A stretch of 64,000 bases of DNA, taken from assembly GCF_001748285.1 (NCBI RefSeq), contig NZ_BDGT01000016.1, forward strand, positions 1 to 64,000, in the 5' to 3' direction. This DNA is from Thermogemmatispora onikobensis (lineage in GTDB: Bacteria > Chloroflexota > Ktedonobacteria > Ktedonobacterales > Ktedonobacteraceae). The notes beneath the pieces are model-generated. The model saw only the letters and a list, made by a program, of their open reading frames with translations. It was not told the origin of the DNA and did no database searches. This document shows, one piece after another, positions 9,958 to 18,212 of this stretch. A program made the translations under genes and the position numbers. How positions within the stretch are numbered: the stretch's first letter is position 1; the number at the start of each line of letters is the position of its first letter.

Positions 9958-9966
9958 ATTATACCA
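9958..9966 (-). promoter_or_regulatory. Extended -10 promoter for accC-fabF-accB
   Basis: The minus strand reads TGGTATAAT, a perfect extended -10 element (TGn plus TATAAT). No good -35 hexamer is seen 16-18 bp upstream. A start near 9951 would give a leader of about 95 nt before accC. The rest of the 9856-10196 gap shows nothing else recognisable. Confidence 0.6.
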
Positions 9967-10196
9967 TGCCCGCTCGAATGCGACCAGTGGGGCAGCGGAC
10001 TCTTCTCCGCCAGTCAGACAGGCTTGCTCCCTCGGCTGATCAGAAATGGGGGGCAGCGATGTCTTTGCTTCTCTGGGCGAAGCGAGCGGCCTGGACCCCT
10101 GCGAACAGCAGTGAGGAAAGGCGGACTGGCGGCAGGCAGCAAGGGAGGCCCGCGACCTGCTCTGGTGGCGCGGGCGCGCGCCGAGGCCTCTTCGGC

Positions 10197-12527
10197 TCAG
10201 AAGTTCCAGGAGGATATTCGCGGACCTGTCGCAGTCTGTTCGCGCAGGCGAGCGGCTTCGGCCTCGGCCTGGCGGGCCTCGCGCTTCCGTCGCAGCTTTT
10301 TGAGGACCTCGGCTTTGCGTTCCCAGTGATCAGGATCGTTGGGGGCGATTTGAATGGCATGCTCGGCGGCCTCCAGTGCCTCGTCATAGCGGCCCAGCTC
10401 CTGGCAAAGCAGGGCTTTATTATGCCAGGCTGAGGCGAGCTGAGGGTCGCGTCGCAGGGCCTCATCGTAGGCTTCCAATGCCTGGCGATAGTATCCCAGG
10501 CGATAGAGCGTATTCCCTTTCCCGTTCCAGCAGAGAGTCAGATCCCGGTTCAGCATCAGAGCCTGATCGTAGGCGCGCAAGGCTTCGGGGTAGCGCTCCA
10601 GGGCATACAAGGCGGCTGCTTTGCCCTGCCAGGCCAGGGCATGATTGGGGTCGAGGGCCAGGGCGCGATTATAGCTTTCCAGGGCAGCGGCGTGGCGGCC
10701 TTGCTCGCTGAGAATCGCGCCGCGCCGTATCCAGGCTTTGACATAGCCTGGGTCGTATTTCAGGGCCTCATCCAGCATATCCAGGGCCTGGCGCAGGCGG
10801 TGCTGACCGTAGTAGATCTGGGCGATACCATACCAGGCAGGAGCATAGTGGGGATCAAGGGAGCGCGCGCGCTCAAAGGCACTCAGGGCCTCCGGCCAGC
10901 GCTGGAGGTCATAGAGGGCTGCGCCCTTGCCGGCCCAGGCAGGAACAAGGTCTGTCTGCAGTCGGGTGGCCTCCTCAAAGGAGTCGAGGGCCTGACGCAC
11001 CTGGCCGAGCTCGTGGAGCACCTGCCCTCTACCGCACCAGGCCAGGGCCTGCTTATTGTCGTAGCGCAGGGCCTTTTCGAAGGCTTCGAGGGCCTCGTGT
11101 TGGCGCCCCCGACGGCTGAGCAAGAGGCCCTTGTTGTACCAGGCGCGGGCCATGCCGGGATCATAGCGCAGGGCGGTCTCGAAAGCGGCCAGCGCCTCCG
11201 CCTCGCGCCGCAGACCGGAGAGGGCGGCCCCTTTCCCATTCCAGGCAGTGGCGTTACGGCCATCAAGCTGGAGCGCTCGCTCAAAAGCTTGAAGCGCCTC
11301 CTGATAGCGATGGAGGGCGTTGAGCGCAGTACCTTTGCCGATCCAGGAAGTGACCAGCGAGGGGTCCAGCTTGAGCGCCTTGTTAAAGGACTCCAGGGCC
11401 TCTCGGTGCTGGGAGCGCACGCCATAGGTGAGGCCGCGCCCCTGCCAGGCCAGAGCCAGCGAGGGGTCGCGGGCAAGCACGCGCTCATAGAGTTCAAGCG
11501 CCTCTGTCAGGCGGCCCTGCGTTCGTAGCTGACGAGCCTGCTCAATCAGGCGACTTGTGTCGGTAAGCGTCTGGGTGGAGCTGCCCGGCTCGCCGCGACA
11601 CTCGTGCAGAACCTCCAGTACGTCCTGCGTGCTGGCGGGACGCTTCTCCGGGTCCATTTCCAGCATGCGCTGAAGGAGTGCTTCCAGGGCGGGAGGCACT
11701 GCCGGATTCAGCTCCGAGGCGGGCCGGAAGAAGAAAGGCTGGTCCGAAGGATCGACGCCGGTGAGCAGATGGTGTAACAAAGCGCCCAGGCTGTAGATAT
11801 CGGAACGGGGGGTCGATTGGGCCTTGCCATACTGCTCCGGGGCCGCATAGCCGGGGGAGCCGAGGGCCGTTGTATCGCGCGACTGACCTGGCTTAAAGAG
11901 GCGCGCGATGCCGAAGTCGATCAGGTAAAGGCGCCCGCTGTTATCGATCATCACGTTAGATGGCTTCAAGTCGCGGAAGACAATCGGTGGCTGATGGCTA
12001 TGCAGGTAGCCGAGCACGTCGCAGAGCTGCTCGGCCCAGGTCAGCACCTGGTCGACAGATAAAGGGCCACCTCCCTGGCGCGCCAGGTATTCCTCCAGTG
12101 ACTCACCCTCGATGAAGTCCATCACCAGATATGAGCGATCATTTTCGGTAAAATGATCGTAGATGCGCGGCAGATTGGGGTGGCGTAGCTCGGCCAGCAA
12201 GTTGGCCTCGCGCTCGAAAGCCTGTTCAGCCTCCTGAACACGTGCCGGGGTCAGGCCAGCTTTGCTCATCTCTTTGACTGCCACCGGACGGTTATTCAGG
12301 CGTGTATCGGCGGCTTTATAGACGGCCCCCATCCCTCCCTGACCGATCAAGCTCAGCAGCTGATAGCGCCCGGCCAGCAGCGTCTGTTCTGTCAGGGTCC
12401 CTGTCGTATGCTGGAACGGCAGGGCGGCGGCGCAGTGCTGACAGAAACGCGCCGTTGGAGGATTGGCCATGCCACAGCGGTCACAAAAGACTTCCTGCTC
12501 CTGCGTTGTCATAAAAAAACCCGTCAC
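10197..12527 (-). CDS. Zinc-ribbon Ser/Thr protein kinase with C-terminal TPR repeats
   Basis: Soluble Hanks-type kinase of 776 residues. Order: a CxxC...CxxC zinc ribbon (residues 15-33), a kinase domain about 50-315 with glycine loop GQGGMGAVYKA, Lys in VAVKEM, catalytic loop VFRDLKPSNVM and DFG in LYLIDFGIARLF, then a long run of about a dozen TPR units (330-750) with repeats such as AWYNKGLLLSRRGR. The usual HRD is FRD, as in many bacterial members. No membrane span is seen, so it probably works in the cytosol with TPR-bound partners. The GTG at 12527 and an ATG at 12512 are both possible starts, and neither has a strong ribosome-binding site. Part of the activation region is identical in DNA to the WD40 kinase at 18213-20228. 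Confidence 0.93.
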   Translation of the reverse strand: MTGFFMTTQEQEVFCDRCGMANPPTARFCQHCAAALPFQHTTGTLTEQTLLAGRYQLLSLIGQGGMGAVYKAADTRLNNRPVAVKEMSKAGLTPARVQEAEQAFEREANLLAELRHPNLPRIYDHFTENDRSYLVMDFIEGESLEEYLARQGGGPLSVDQVLTWAEQLCDVLGYLHSHQPPIVFRDLKPSNVMIDNSGRLYLIDFGIARLFKPGQSRDTTALGSPGYAAPEQYGKAQSTPRSDIYSLGALLHHLLTGVDPSDQPFFFRPASELNPAVPPALEALLQRMLEMDPEKRPASTQDVLEVLHECRGEPGSSTQTLTDTSRLIEQARQLRTQGRLTEALELYERVLARDPSLALAWQGRGLTYGVRSQHREALESFNKALKLDPSLVTSWIGKGTALNALHRYQEALQAFERALQLDGRNATAWNGKGAALSGLRREAEALAAFETALRYDPGMARAWYNKGLLLSRRGRQHEALEAFEKALRYDNKQALAWCGRGQVLHELGQVRQALDSFEEATRLQTDLVPAWAGKGAALYDLQRWPEALSAFERARSLDPHYAPAWYGIAQIYYGQHRLRQALDMLDEALKYDPGYVKAWIRRGAILSEQGRHAAALESYNRALALDPNHALAWQGKAAALYALERYPEALRAYDQALMLNRDLTLCWNGKGNTLYRLGYYRQALEAYDEALRRDPQLASAWHNKALLCQELGRYDEALEAAEHAIQIAPNDPDHWERKAEVLKKLRRKREARQAEAEAARLREQTATGPRISSWNF

Positions 12528-12596
12528 TCAGGCTCGAACTGCAGCGGTTCTCACTGGCGAGCAGGGGCGTCGCATCGCACTCTTCACCCATCCTAT

Positions 12597-12605
12597 ATCA
12601 TAGCA
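12597..12605 (-). promoter_or_regulatory. Possible extended -10 promoter for the TPR kinase
   Basis: The minus strand reads TGCTATGAT, a TGn element plus a 5/6 -10 hexamer, about 70 bp before the kinase start. No clear -35. The remaining 12606-12885 sequence holds no recognisable gene. Confidence 0.4.
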
Positions 12606-12885
12606 CAGCTAGCCAGGTCGCTGTCGGTCTGCGCCCGGCCCGGCCCGGCTTGCCTTCCTTCACAATAGCGGCTGGCCTGTCTGTCTCCTCTTCTCGCCCG
12701 CCCTGCTCGCCTCTTCCAACCGCTAAGATCCTCTGTCCGGTCGCCTCAGCGGGCCTTCGCCGGCGTCTTCGTCGCGGCCCTGCACTGTGCTCCCGTGGCA
12801 GAGGACCGATCTGTATCTATGTGCATGCATCGCTGTAAGGGCGCCTCGTAGCTGCTCTCTATGCTTCCCCTGGTCCGCTCTGTCC

Positions 12886-13800
12886 TCAGTCTGTAAGCTG
12901 GGGAGCCGACGTCTCCTCCTGGCTGCCGGGCGTGGTGGAGGGTAGGGTACGCCATAGCTGCAGCCATTCGTCGAGGCTCAAGGTTTCGGCGCGGCGTTCC
13001 GGCGCGATGCCAGCCTGGCGCAGCCAGTGCTGCACTGTTGCGACAGGCAAGCCCAGTCCGCGCGCCAGGGCATTATGTAGTTGCTTGCGTCGCTCTCCGA
13101 AGCCGGCCTGAACCAGGCGGAAGAAGACGGCCCGTTCAGGGGGGGTCAGCGCTGCCCGCGGCTGCACCTCGACGCGCACAATGGCAGAATCGACGCGCGG
13201 TGGTGGATAGAAAGCCCGCGCCGGTACGCGGCTGATGAGCTGCGGACGCCCGAAGAACTGGACGCTCACGCCCAACAGACTCAGGTCGCCGGGCGCGGCC
13301 ACAATGCGCTGCGCGACCTCGTACTGAATCATTACAACGATCAGCCGGGGAGGATGCTCGCTCTCCAGAAAATGGCGAAAGGTGGGAGCCGTGATGTAGT
13401 AAGGCAAATTGGCCACCAGCTTGTAGGGCTGCCTCCCAAAGAGGGCGCATGGATCGACAGTCAGCAAGTTCCGAGCCACCACCTCGACATTGCCAAAAGA
13501 GGCCGTGGTTTCGGCGAGCAGGTGGAGCATAGAGCGCTCCAGTTCTACTGCAACCACACGTTCTGCGCGACGGGCCAGCTCGCGCGTGAGAACGCCGGTT
13601 CCTGCCCCCACCTCAAGGACCATATCAGTTGGTGCCAGCTCTGCCGCATCCACAATGCGCGCCAGCACGCCGCGGTCGACCAGGAAGTGTTGCCCGAACG
13701 ACTTCAAAGGCCGCATGCCATGCTGTTGGAGCAGCGCACGCAAGGTGCGCAGGCTGGTCAGATCAAGCTCTTCGGCCATCGTTGACCGCACGTACCTCAT
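12886..13800 (-). CDS. rsmA: 16S rRNA dimethyladenosine transferase
   Basis: Dimethylates two adjacent adenosines in the 3' helix of 16S rRNA during small-subunit assembly. Motifs: KSFGQHFLVD at the N-terminus, SAM loop LEVGAGTGVLTREL, acidic VVAVELERS, the catalytic NLPYYIT, and the C-terminal helical domain with AFYPPPRVDSAIV and FGERRKQLHNAL. Length 304 is slightly longer than usual because of a Ser/Thr-rich tail. An alternative ATG at 13779 would remove seven residues and is equally possible. It lies 18 bp downstream of a membrane-protein gene on the same strand. Confidence 0.96.
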   Translation of the reverse strand: MRYVRSTMAEELDLTSLRTLRALLQQHGMRPLKSFGQHFLVDRGVLARIVDAAELAPTDMVLEVGAGTGVLTRELARRAERVVAVELERSMLHLLAETTASFGNVEVVARNLLTVDPCALFGRQPYKLVANLPYYITAPTFRHFLESEHPPRLIVVMIQYEVAQRIVAAPGDLSLLGVSVQFFGRPQLISRVPARAFYPPPRVDSAIVRVEVQPRAALTPPERAVFFRLVQAGFGERRKQLHNALARGLGLPVATVQHWLRQAGIAPERRAETLSLDEWLQLWRTLPSTTPGSQEETSAPQLTD

Positions 13801-13818
13801 GTTATAGCGAGATTGGAG

Positions 13819-14607
13819 CTAGAGTTTCCCCGGACCAGGGCGACGCAGCGAACCTTGCTGATGGGTGTGGACCAGCAGCCAGACGATCACGCCACCGGCT
13901 GCCAGAGGAAGTGCACATAGGAGGCAGACCACGATGACCGCGATGATGAGGCCGATAGCGGCCCCAAGCAGGCCGACAATCAGGCCGATGAAGCCACCGA
14001 CCAGCCCCACGATCAGACCCACGCCGCCCAGTAGCAGACCCAGAATGAAGGCCCCTACCCAGGGAAGCAGTTTGAGGAGCAGCGCCACCAGGACCAGGCC
14101 GAGCACCAGCCAGACGATCTGATGGCTCCGCTGGGGCTGAGGCCGCGCCCACCAGGGAGGCTGAGACCACGCAGGGCGAGCGCTTGCCCTCCAGGGCTGA
14201 GTGGGATGGAAGGCGGGTCGCCGGCCCGGCTCTGCTCCAGGGTTTGCCTGCAGGCCAGGCTGAGCTGAGACTGCCCCTGACCAGCCCGCGCCAGGTTCGT
14301 CCACAGACGCAGCAGTCCCGCCTGGCTGGGAGACCTCCAGCGCCGGCCCTTCCTCTTCGCGATTCGGATAGTCTTGGGCCGGATAGCCGCGCCGATAACT
14401 ATAGTCGTGCAATGGCTCTGGATACTGCCCAGGCGACTCCTGGTGTGGTTGGGGACTCTGGCCCCGCCCACGTCGGCGACCCACAAAGCTCCAGGACGAG
14501 GAGCGATGGCTGACGGCTCCTCCCTCAGAACCAGACGAGGACTGCCCACTCGCTCCCGCCGATTCAGGCCGCTCTGCTTGCCAGTCGTGCTCTTGCTGCT
14601 GCTGCAT
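13819..14607 (-). CDS. Hypothetical membrane protein with Gly-rich C-terminal helices
   Basis: Not recognised as a named family. The N-terminal ~160 residues are Ser/Gln/Pro-rich and probably disordered (QQQEHDW at the start, many Arg-Arg and Ser-Gly pairs). The C-terminal ~95 residues form at least three closely spaced hydrophobic segments rich in Gly (LGLLLGGVGLIVGLVGGF and onward), then a short basic tail. This is the layout of a small membrane-embedded domain with a long cytosolic arm. AAGGAGCG precedes the ATG. It is divergently arranged with a penicillin-binding protein and 18 bp upstream of rsmA. Confidence 0.7.
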   Translation of the reverse strand: MQQQQEHDWQAERPESAGASGQSSSGSEGGAVSHRSSSWSFVGRRRGRGQSPQPHQESPGQYPEPLHDYSYRRGYPAQDYPNREEEGPALEVSQPGGTAASVDEPGAGWSGAVSAQPGLQANPGAEPGRRPAFHPTQPWRASARPAWSQPPWWARPQPQRSHQIVWLVLGLVLVALLLKLLPWVGAFILGLLLGGVGLIVGLVGGFIGLIVGLLGAAIGLIIAVIVVCLLCALPLAAGGVIVWLLVHTHQQGSLRRPGPGKL

Positions 14608-14674
14608 AGGTCTCGCTCCTTGTGCTCCTCGCTCGCTACTGGTTCTAGCCTCTTTTCCCTGACGCTGGCTGCAG

Positions 14675-14683
14675 TGATATAAT
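14675..14683 (+). promoter_or_regulatory. Extended -10 promoter for the penicillin-binding protein gene
   Basis: TGATATAAT on the plus strand matches TGn plus a consensus -10. No -35 was found. It would give a leader of about 175 nt before the ATG at 14865. The element lies 68 bp from the start of the divergent membrane-protein gene. Confidence 0.55.
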
Positions 14684-14864
14684 GCCCCTCCAGGGAACGA
14701 TCTATTACCATAGGATACGCAAAGAGGCTACGAGGGTTGCAGAGTGGTCTCGAATTACCTATGATGATACGCGAAAACACATCGATCGTTCTATAAATGG
14801 AAGAAAGTCATGCTGCATTCGCTATGACCAGATCTGTTCGCTTGCCGAGGAGAGGAAGGGAGCA

Positions 14865-17246
14865 ATGGAGTACCACGAGAAGCAACCCGCAGGGGGACCC
14901 GAGCGCGGCGGAACGCTGAGCCCCAGGGTACCAGGACTACAGCTACCGGCCCGCCGCCGTCCAGAGGCCCGGGGGCAGCCAGGTGTCCTGGCTCCTTTAC
15001 CCGCTACGGGCGCAAAGAGTGGCGTCCCTCCACTGCGTCGCTGGCGCACCAATCGTATTCTTCTGCGTAAGCGCTGGCGCCGGCGTTTCTATCCACACCG
15101 TACACCGCGCTGGGCGCTCATGCTCCTGGTAGCTGCGCTGCTCGGCCTCGCCCTCTTTTCGAGCAGCGCTGGTGCCGTCTATGCTTATTACGAGTCGCAG
15201 CTGCCCTTGTTGCGCAATATTGCTAATAACAACGCGCTCTTCCAGACGACGCGCATCTATGACCGTAACGGCAATCTGCTCTATGAGCTGTTCGATCATA
15301 GCGCCGATCGTGGCCGTCGCACTTATGTCAGTTATACCGATATCTCGCCGCTCTTGATCAATGCCACGGTGGCTGCGGAAGACCATACTTTCTGGGAGAA
15401 CTCGGGCGTTGATCTGCAGGGCATTCTGCGCGCCGTCTTCTCGAATCTCCAGAGCCAGAGTGTCGTTCAGGGTGGAAGCACAATCACGCAGCAGCTCATT
15501 AAGAACGAGTTGTTCAGCAACCAACCCCGCACCCTGGCTGTGAAAGCCGAGGAGGCCGTGCTGGCCTATGGCCTGACGCAGCAGTATCCAAAGTGGAAGA
15601 TCATGGAGATGTACCTCAACACGGTCTACTACGGCGATCTCAACTATGGCGCTGAGGCTGCGGCGGAGAACTATTTCAATCTGCAGCCGAAGTGCACGGC
15701 GACGCGCTGTAAGCCAGCGGTGGCCCAGCTCGATCTGGCTCAAGCCTCGCTGCTGGCCGGGCTGCCGCAGAGTCCTTCCTACTATGATCCAACGCTCAAT
15801 AAGTCTGCTGCCCTGGCGCGCCAGAAGGTGGTCTTGCAGTCGATGGTCGAGCTGGGCATGATTACCCCTCAGCAGGCCGCTGCCGCTGAGGCCGAGAGCC
15901 AGAAGTTTGTCTTTAAACCCTATAGCGCGACCCATCATATCCAGGCTCCCCACTTTGTGCAGTACGTGATCGATCAGCTCACGTCTCTGCTCGGCAGTCA
16001 GAACCTGCTCAATGGGGGCTACAATGTCTATACAACCCTCGATCTGACGCTGGAGAAGAAGATCGAGCAGATCGTTCACGATCGCCTCTATACCGTCCAA
16101 TATGATCCTTATCTGGGACAGTATCAGGGGCCGCTGTATAAAACGAATAATGTGAACAATGCTGCGGTTGTGGTGATGAGTCCGACGACGGGCGAGATTC
16201 TGGCGATGGATGGCAGCGCTGATTTCAATAATCAGAGCGCAAAGGTGCAGGGCCAGTATAATTCGGCCCTCGCGCTGCGCCAGCCCGGCTCGGCCTTTAA
16301 GCCCATCGTCTATGCCACCGCCTTCGAGATGGGCTGGTATCCCGCCATGATTGTCCCGGACCATCTCACGATTTATCCGACGAAGGATGCAAATTCACCT
16401 TCCGGCTACTATACACCGAACAACTACGATCAGAAGTTTCATACGACCTTCCCGATGACGATTCGCAACGCTATTGCGAACTCGTTCAATATTCCGGCGG
16501 TGACGACCGTCGAGTACGTCGGCTTCAACAACGTTCTCAATATGGCCAAGCGTCTGGGCATTACCTCCCTTGATACCGCCGACCTGCAGGCCTGTCGTAA
16601 GAACTACAATGCCCCGAAGGCGACGCCGGAGCAATGCTTCTTCCCTTCGATCGCCTTGGGCACGGCGGAGGTCTCGCTACTGGAGCTGACCGGGGCCTAT
16701 GCGACTTTCGCCAATCAGGGGGTGCGTGTCCCGCCGGTATCCATTCTGGAGATTACCGATAGCCTGGGCCACCCGCTCTATCGCTACGATGCTGCCCACC
16801 CACATGGGGTGCGCGCTCTCGGGGCCGATGTCTCCTTCCTGATTAGCAGCATCCTCTCGGATAAGGCTTCGCGCTATCACGAGTTTGGCCCGGGCAACCC
16901 GCTGGAGCTGGCCGATCGCCCGGCGGCTGCCAAAACTGGCACAACTCAGACCTTCCGCGATAACTGGACCGTTGGCTATACGCCCTATCTGGCGGTTGGC
17001 GTCTGGGCTGGCAATAGCGATAATACCCCTATGGATAATGTCATTGGCATCACGGGCGCCGGCCCCATCTGGCATGATGTGATAGAATATGCTTCCCAGC
17101 GCTATCATTATCCGGCTGAGGACTTTATCCGCCCGGCCAATGTCCATGTCGGCACGGTCTCCGCTCTCACTGGTCTCTTGCCTCGCCCTGGCGAGCCGAC
17201 TGTGACCGATTGGTTTATCGACGGGACCTTGCCTACAACCTCCTGA
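14865..17246 (+). CDS. Class A penicillin-binding protein (transglycosylase/transpeptidase)
   Basis: Bifunctional peptidoglycan synthase of 793 residues. A basic, Pro-rich cytosolic N-terminus (about 1-80) leads to one membrane span (about 84-108, WALMLLVAALLGLALFSSSA). The GT51 domain has the catalytic AAEDHTFWENSGVD (about 170) and GGSTITQQLIKN. The transpeptidase domain has the Ser nucleophile in QPGSAFKPI (about 475), ANSFN as the SxN motif and KTGTTQTFRDNW (about 690). The ATG at 14865 follows GAGGAGAGGAAGGG; an in-frame upstream extension to 14682 would overlap the promoter and is rejected. It acts outside the membrane, which implies a peptidoglycan wall. Confidence 0.95.
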   Translation: MEYHEKQPAGGPERGGTLSPRVPGLQLPARRRPEARGQPGVLAPLPATGAKSGVPPLRRWRTNRILLRKRWRRRFYPHRTPRWALMLLVAALLGLALFSSSAGAVYAYYESQLPLLRNIANNNALFQTTRIYDRNGNLLYELFDHSADRGRRTYVSYTDISPLLINATVAAEDHTFWENSGVDLQGILRAVFSNLQSQSVVQGGSTITQQLIKNELFSNQPRTLAVKAEEAVLAYGLTQQYPKWKIMEMYLNTVYYGDLNYGAEAAAENYFNLQPKCTATRCKPAVAQLDLAQASLLAGLPQSPSYYDPTLNKSAALARQKVVLQSMVELGMITPQQAAAAEAESQKFVFKPYSATHHIQAPHFVQYVIDQLTSLLGSQNLLNGGYNVYTTLDLTLEKKIEQIVHDRLYTVQYDPYLGQYQGPLYKTNNVNNAAVVVMSPTTGEILAMDGSADFNNQSAKVQGQYNSALALRQPGSAFKPIVYATAFEMGWYPAMIVPDHLTIYPTKDANSPSGYYTPNNYDQKFHTTFPMTIRNAIANSFNIPAVTTVEYVGFNNVLNMAKRLGITSLDTADLQACRKNYNAPKATPEQCFFPSIALGTAEVSLLELTGAYATFANQGVRVPPVSILEITDSLGHPLYRYDAAHPHGVRALGADVSFLISSILSDKASRYHEFGPGNPLELADRPAAAKTGTTQTFRDNWTVGYTPYLAVGVWAGNSDNTPMDNVIGITGAGPIWHDVIEYASQRYHYPAEDFIRPANVHVGTVSALTGLLPRPGEPTVTDWFIDGTLPTTS

Positions 17247-17404
17247 GTGCCGGCACCTGTGAACAGTTGCCTGATCTTCCAGGCTGCAGGCGTACAGCCA
17301 GACGGCGCCGCTCTCCTCGTTCAGGCGAGTGGCGCCGCTCTCGGCGCTCTCTCTTTTCCTCTTGCTTTCCCGTCGCTGGCAGAACAGCCTTTCCCCTCGC
17401 TCCG

Positions 17405-17413
17405 TGATATCAT
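17405..17413 (+). promoter_or_regulatory. Possible extended -10 promoter for the gene at 17475
   Basis: TGATATCAT on the plus strand, a TGn element plus a 5/6 -10 hexamer, about 60 bp before the start codon. No clear -35. Confidence 0.35.
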
Positions 17414-17474
17414 AAAAGGAGCAGAGCACGCTACTGGATGTTGAACATGGCTTATTGTGGAGGTTTCTGTTTCT

Positions 17475-18077
17475 ATGAGTAGCGAATCCGGGCAGGAAGC
17501 GAACAAGAAGGGTCCGCAGCAGCCTCAGTCATCAGCCGCTCACACGAACAACGCCAATGCTGCTGCTGCTGCCGCCTCCTCCTCCTCCTCCTCCGATGCT
17601 GAGCAGGAACTCAATGAGGCTCTGGAGAGCGGTTTCCGCCCTCTGACGCGCATGGAGCGTCGTCAGCTTTGGTTGAGGGAGTACGGCGAGCAGGATGTGG
17701 CCCTGCAGATGTGGATTCAGCTGGTGGAGCAGCATGATCTGGAGATCGAGATGATGTTGCAGATGCATGGGCTGCTCATTTTCGGGGTGATGGTGAGCAC
17801 TGCCCACTATGCCCAGTTCTACATTGATCTCAACGAGGAGACACACCGCGAGCACGATCCCGATACTGCCGATGCCCTGCGCAAGTACTATACGGCGCTG
17901 GTGCCGCCGCCCGATCAGCCGGAGTATGGGCCAGAGGGCTTACCGATTGTCTACCACTATATCCATATGCGCGATGTGACGATCCTCAGCGGCGGGCACA
18001 AATTCAAGGTGCCCTACTGGCGGGGGAAGGCCGCGCGTGTCGATGCCTTTGTGGTTGGGGCGACCGTTGGGGATTAG
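17475..18077 (+). CDS. Unrecognised protein with Ala/Ser homopolymer tract
   Basis: A 200-residue protein of no family I recognise. The first ~45 residues are low complexity, with an Ala run and a Ser run coded by GCT/GCC and six TCC triplets. The ordered part begins about residue 50 (GFRPLTRMERRQLWLREYGE), continues as amphipathic helix (QMWIQLVEQHDLEIEMMLQ) with a moderately hydrophobic stretch, and ends in about 45 residues with beta-strand character (HMRDVTILSGGHKFKVPYWR). That ending is reminiscent of an Sm-like barrel, but I cannot establish this. The ATG at 17475 has GTGGAGG 11 nt upstream; the GTG inside that motif at 17457 is a less likely start. Confidence 0.75.
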   Translation: MSSESGQEANKKGPQQPQSSAAHTNNANAAAAAASSSSSSDAEQELNEALESGFRPLTRMERRQLWLREYGEQDVALQMWIQLVEQHDLEIEMMLQMHGLLIFGVMVSTAHYAQFYIDLNEETHREHDPDTADALRKYYTALVPPPDQPEYGPEGLPIVYHYIHMRDVTILSGGHKFKVPYWRGKAARVDAFVVGATVGD

Positions 18078-18212
18078 CCTGCGGCGGGCTGCGCTGCGGT
18101 GCGAGTCTGCTGCGCGTTTTCCTCTCTTGTGATCAGGCCATCCACTGGGATGCGGCTGGCTCAGTTCTCAGTCCTGCCCAGGCTGATGGGGAGCTGGCTG
18201 GCCGTTGCGCCC

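Noticed and set aside
14997-16364. 455-residue minus-strand frame
   Set aside because: Antisense to the penicillin-binding protein, whose catalytic motifs are in the plus frame. The composition is that of a reversed code.
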